In this document: piece by piece, positions 5,552 to 6,430 of the stretch
Layout of the letters: each line of letters opens with the position of its first letter
Position numbering within the stretch: position 1 is the first letter of the stretch
Origin: Planctomycetaceae bacterium
Lineage (GTDB): Bacteria; Planctomycetota; Planctomycetia; Pirellulales; UBA1268
DNA: 6,430 bases
Assembly: GCA_009691925.1 (NCBI GenBank)
Contig: SIAG01000247.1
Location: 1 to 6,430 of the forward strand
Direction: 5' to 3'
Translations under genes and position numbers: made by a program
Notes under the pieces: model-generated
Databases searched by the model: none
Seen by the model: the letters and a program-made list of their open reading frames with translations, nothing else
What the model was told of the DNA's origin: nothing

Positions 5552-6428
5552 TCAGTTTCATGGTGTCGATCTGGGGCTGCCACTGCTCCCCCTGCCTGAC
5601 GATGGTGCTGACCTTCTCCCACTGGCGGGCGTCGAAGATCGCCTCGAGCCGGTCGCTATCGAGGCGCGATAGCGCATACCAGCAAAGAAACGGACTTTGG
5701 TCCCCGAACGCCTCCCGGGCTTTCCCCATGTCGATCTGCGGTGGATCTTCCATGAGCATCGCGACGAGCGCCTCGTGCTGCCGGTCGGTCAGTCCGGCAG
5801 AGGACTCGAGGATCCCAAGACCCCCGTCCATGGTCCGCCGCCATTGGGAGGCCCGGCGGAGGGCCGCTTCCCCCTTCCACACCTCTCGCTGGCGGTCGTC
5901 GAGCAAACTGCCGACGACCCTGCCGGGGAGATGCCGCGCACTGCCAGACCGGGAGGTGGCCCGCTGGATCTCGCTGAGCTCCCGATCGAACTGCTGCCAC
6001 GTCTCCTGTCCCTCACGGGTCTGGAAGTCGACGGTACGCCCCGTATAACGACGCTGAAAGCCCTCGAAAAGCTGCATCGACTCGGCCGCTTCGAGGCGGG
6101 CGGCGAGCGTGAGCTTGTCGCGCTGGGCATCGCTCAAGCCACAGGCTTCGTCGAGGCTGTCGATCTCGAGCTGCAGAATCGCCATCGCTTTGGTGCGCAC
6201 AACCTCAATCCCGCGGCCGTTCCCGTCCCCGAGCATCTGCTGCATCTGCTGATCAAGCGCGATGGTTTGAAACTGATTTTGTTGCTGCTGGGCTTCCTTC
6301 TCCTCGCCGACTGTGTCATCGCTCCCCCGCAGCGGCCGACCAGCAACGAAGGCTCCCAGAAGTGACACGCCTACCAGCGTCGTGCGCCACGCTCCAGCCC
6401 GCGACAGTACCGTCGTCGAGGACTTCAT
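5541..6428 (-). CDS. Exported protein with LTxxQ-like motifs (first gene of operon)
   Basis: 295 residues, function unknown. The N-terminus MKSSTTVLSRAGAWR plus a hydrophobic core (about 17-29) is a signal peptide, cleaved near residues 30-36. Next come a Gln-rich stretch (45-65, EAQQQQNQ then QQMQQM) and a mostly helical body with much charge. Three motifs of the LTxxQ type occur: LSDAQ (98-102), LDDRQ (176-180) and LTDRQ (213-217), each beginning an amphipathic helix. LTxxQ motifs mark the Spy/CpxP group of periplasmic chaperone or stress-sensing proteins, but this protein is longer and the kinship is tentative. It is the promoter-proximal visible gene of the three-gene operon. The ATG lies 2 bp from the window edge, so its ribosome site and promoter cannot be seen; the signal peptide is what supports the start. 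Confidence 0.85.
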   Translation of the reverse strand: MKSSTTVLSRAGAWRTTLVGVSLLGAFVAGRPLRGSDDTVGEEKEAQQQQNQFQTIALDQQMQQMLGDGNGRGIEVVRTKAMAILQLEIDSLDEACGLSDAQRDKLTLAARLEAAESMQLFEGFQRRYTGRTVDFQTREGQETWQQFDRELSEIQRATSRSGSARHLPGRVVGSLLDDRQREVWKGEAALRRASQWRRTMDGGLGILESSAGLTDRQHEALVAMLMEDPPQIDMGKAREAFGDQSPFLCWYALSRLDSDRLEAIFDARQWEKVSTIVRQGEQWQPQIDTMKLIEE

Positions 6429-6430
6429 TC

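Noticed and set aside
4559..5599. 346-codon plus-strand open frame antisense to the toroid gene
   Set aside because: The minus-strand frame has QW-like motifs, a signal peptide and a strong Shine-Dalgarno; the plus frame is Gly/Arg/Asp-rich without any motif.
5697..6365. 222-codon plus-strand open frame with a Leu-rich C-terminal stretch
   Set aside because: The apparent hydrophobic run LILLLLGFLLLAD is the antisense of the Gln-rich stretch (CAG codons read as CTG) of the minus-strand gene, so it is an artefact.

Overview
The window looks like a piece of a planctomycete chromosome, probably from an aquatic, Pirellula-like lineage. The G+C content is high. The right-hand two thirds carry a run of exported proteins of types I associate with Planctomycetes: an LTxxQ-motif protein, a secreted alpha/alpha-toroid (squalene-cyclase-like) protein, and a large repeat protein with a PDZ-like domain. 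This assignment is an inference from protein style; there is no rRNA or marker gene in the window.

Layout. (1) Positions 1-712, minus strand: the first 237 codons of a microbial rhodopsin of the xanthorhodopsin/proteorhodopsin proton-pump group. It is cut by the left edge just before helix G, which would carry the retinal-binding lysine. (2) Positions 713-1062: a 350-bp divergent intergenic region with an 8-bp direct repeat spaced exactly 21 bp, a 6-bp inverted repeat and two -10-like hexamers. (3) Positions 1063-1614, plus strand: a small protein with two membrane segments and a possible NTF2/SnoaL-like domain, ending in a hairpin followed by a short T-tract. (4) Positions 6428-1637, minus strand: a compact three-gene operon of exported proteins. 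In transcription order these are the LTxxQ-motif protein, the alpha/alpha-toroid protein (4 bp later, translationally coupled) and a 921-residue protein of repeated small beta-barrel-like units around a LamG-like beta-sandwich and a PDZ-like domain (30 bp later).

How the genes fit together. The rhodopsin keeps the whole visible set of proton-pump residues: the His that partners the counterion, the helix C Arg, and the Asp/Thr/Glu triad. It has Leu at the green-tuning position, and a Gly at the helix E site that in xanthorhodopsin opens the wall of the retinal pocket to an antenna carotenoid. The most notable hypothesis is therefore an antenna-capable, green-absorbing light-driven proton pump in a planctomycete, with a possible operator just upstream. 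The three-gene operon is most simply read as an envelope or periplasmic module of unknown function, because all three proteins carry export signals and the genes are almost contiguous. No mobile element, tRNA, rRNA or CRISPR array was seen.
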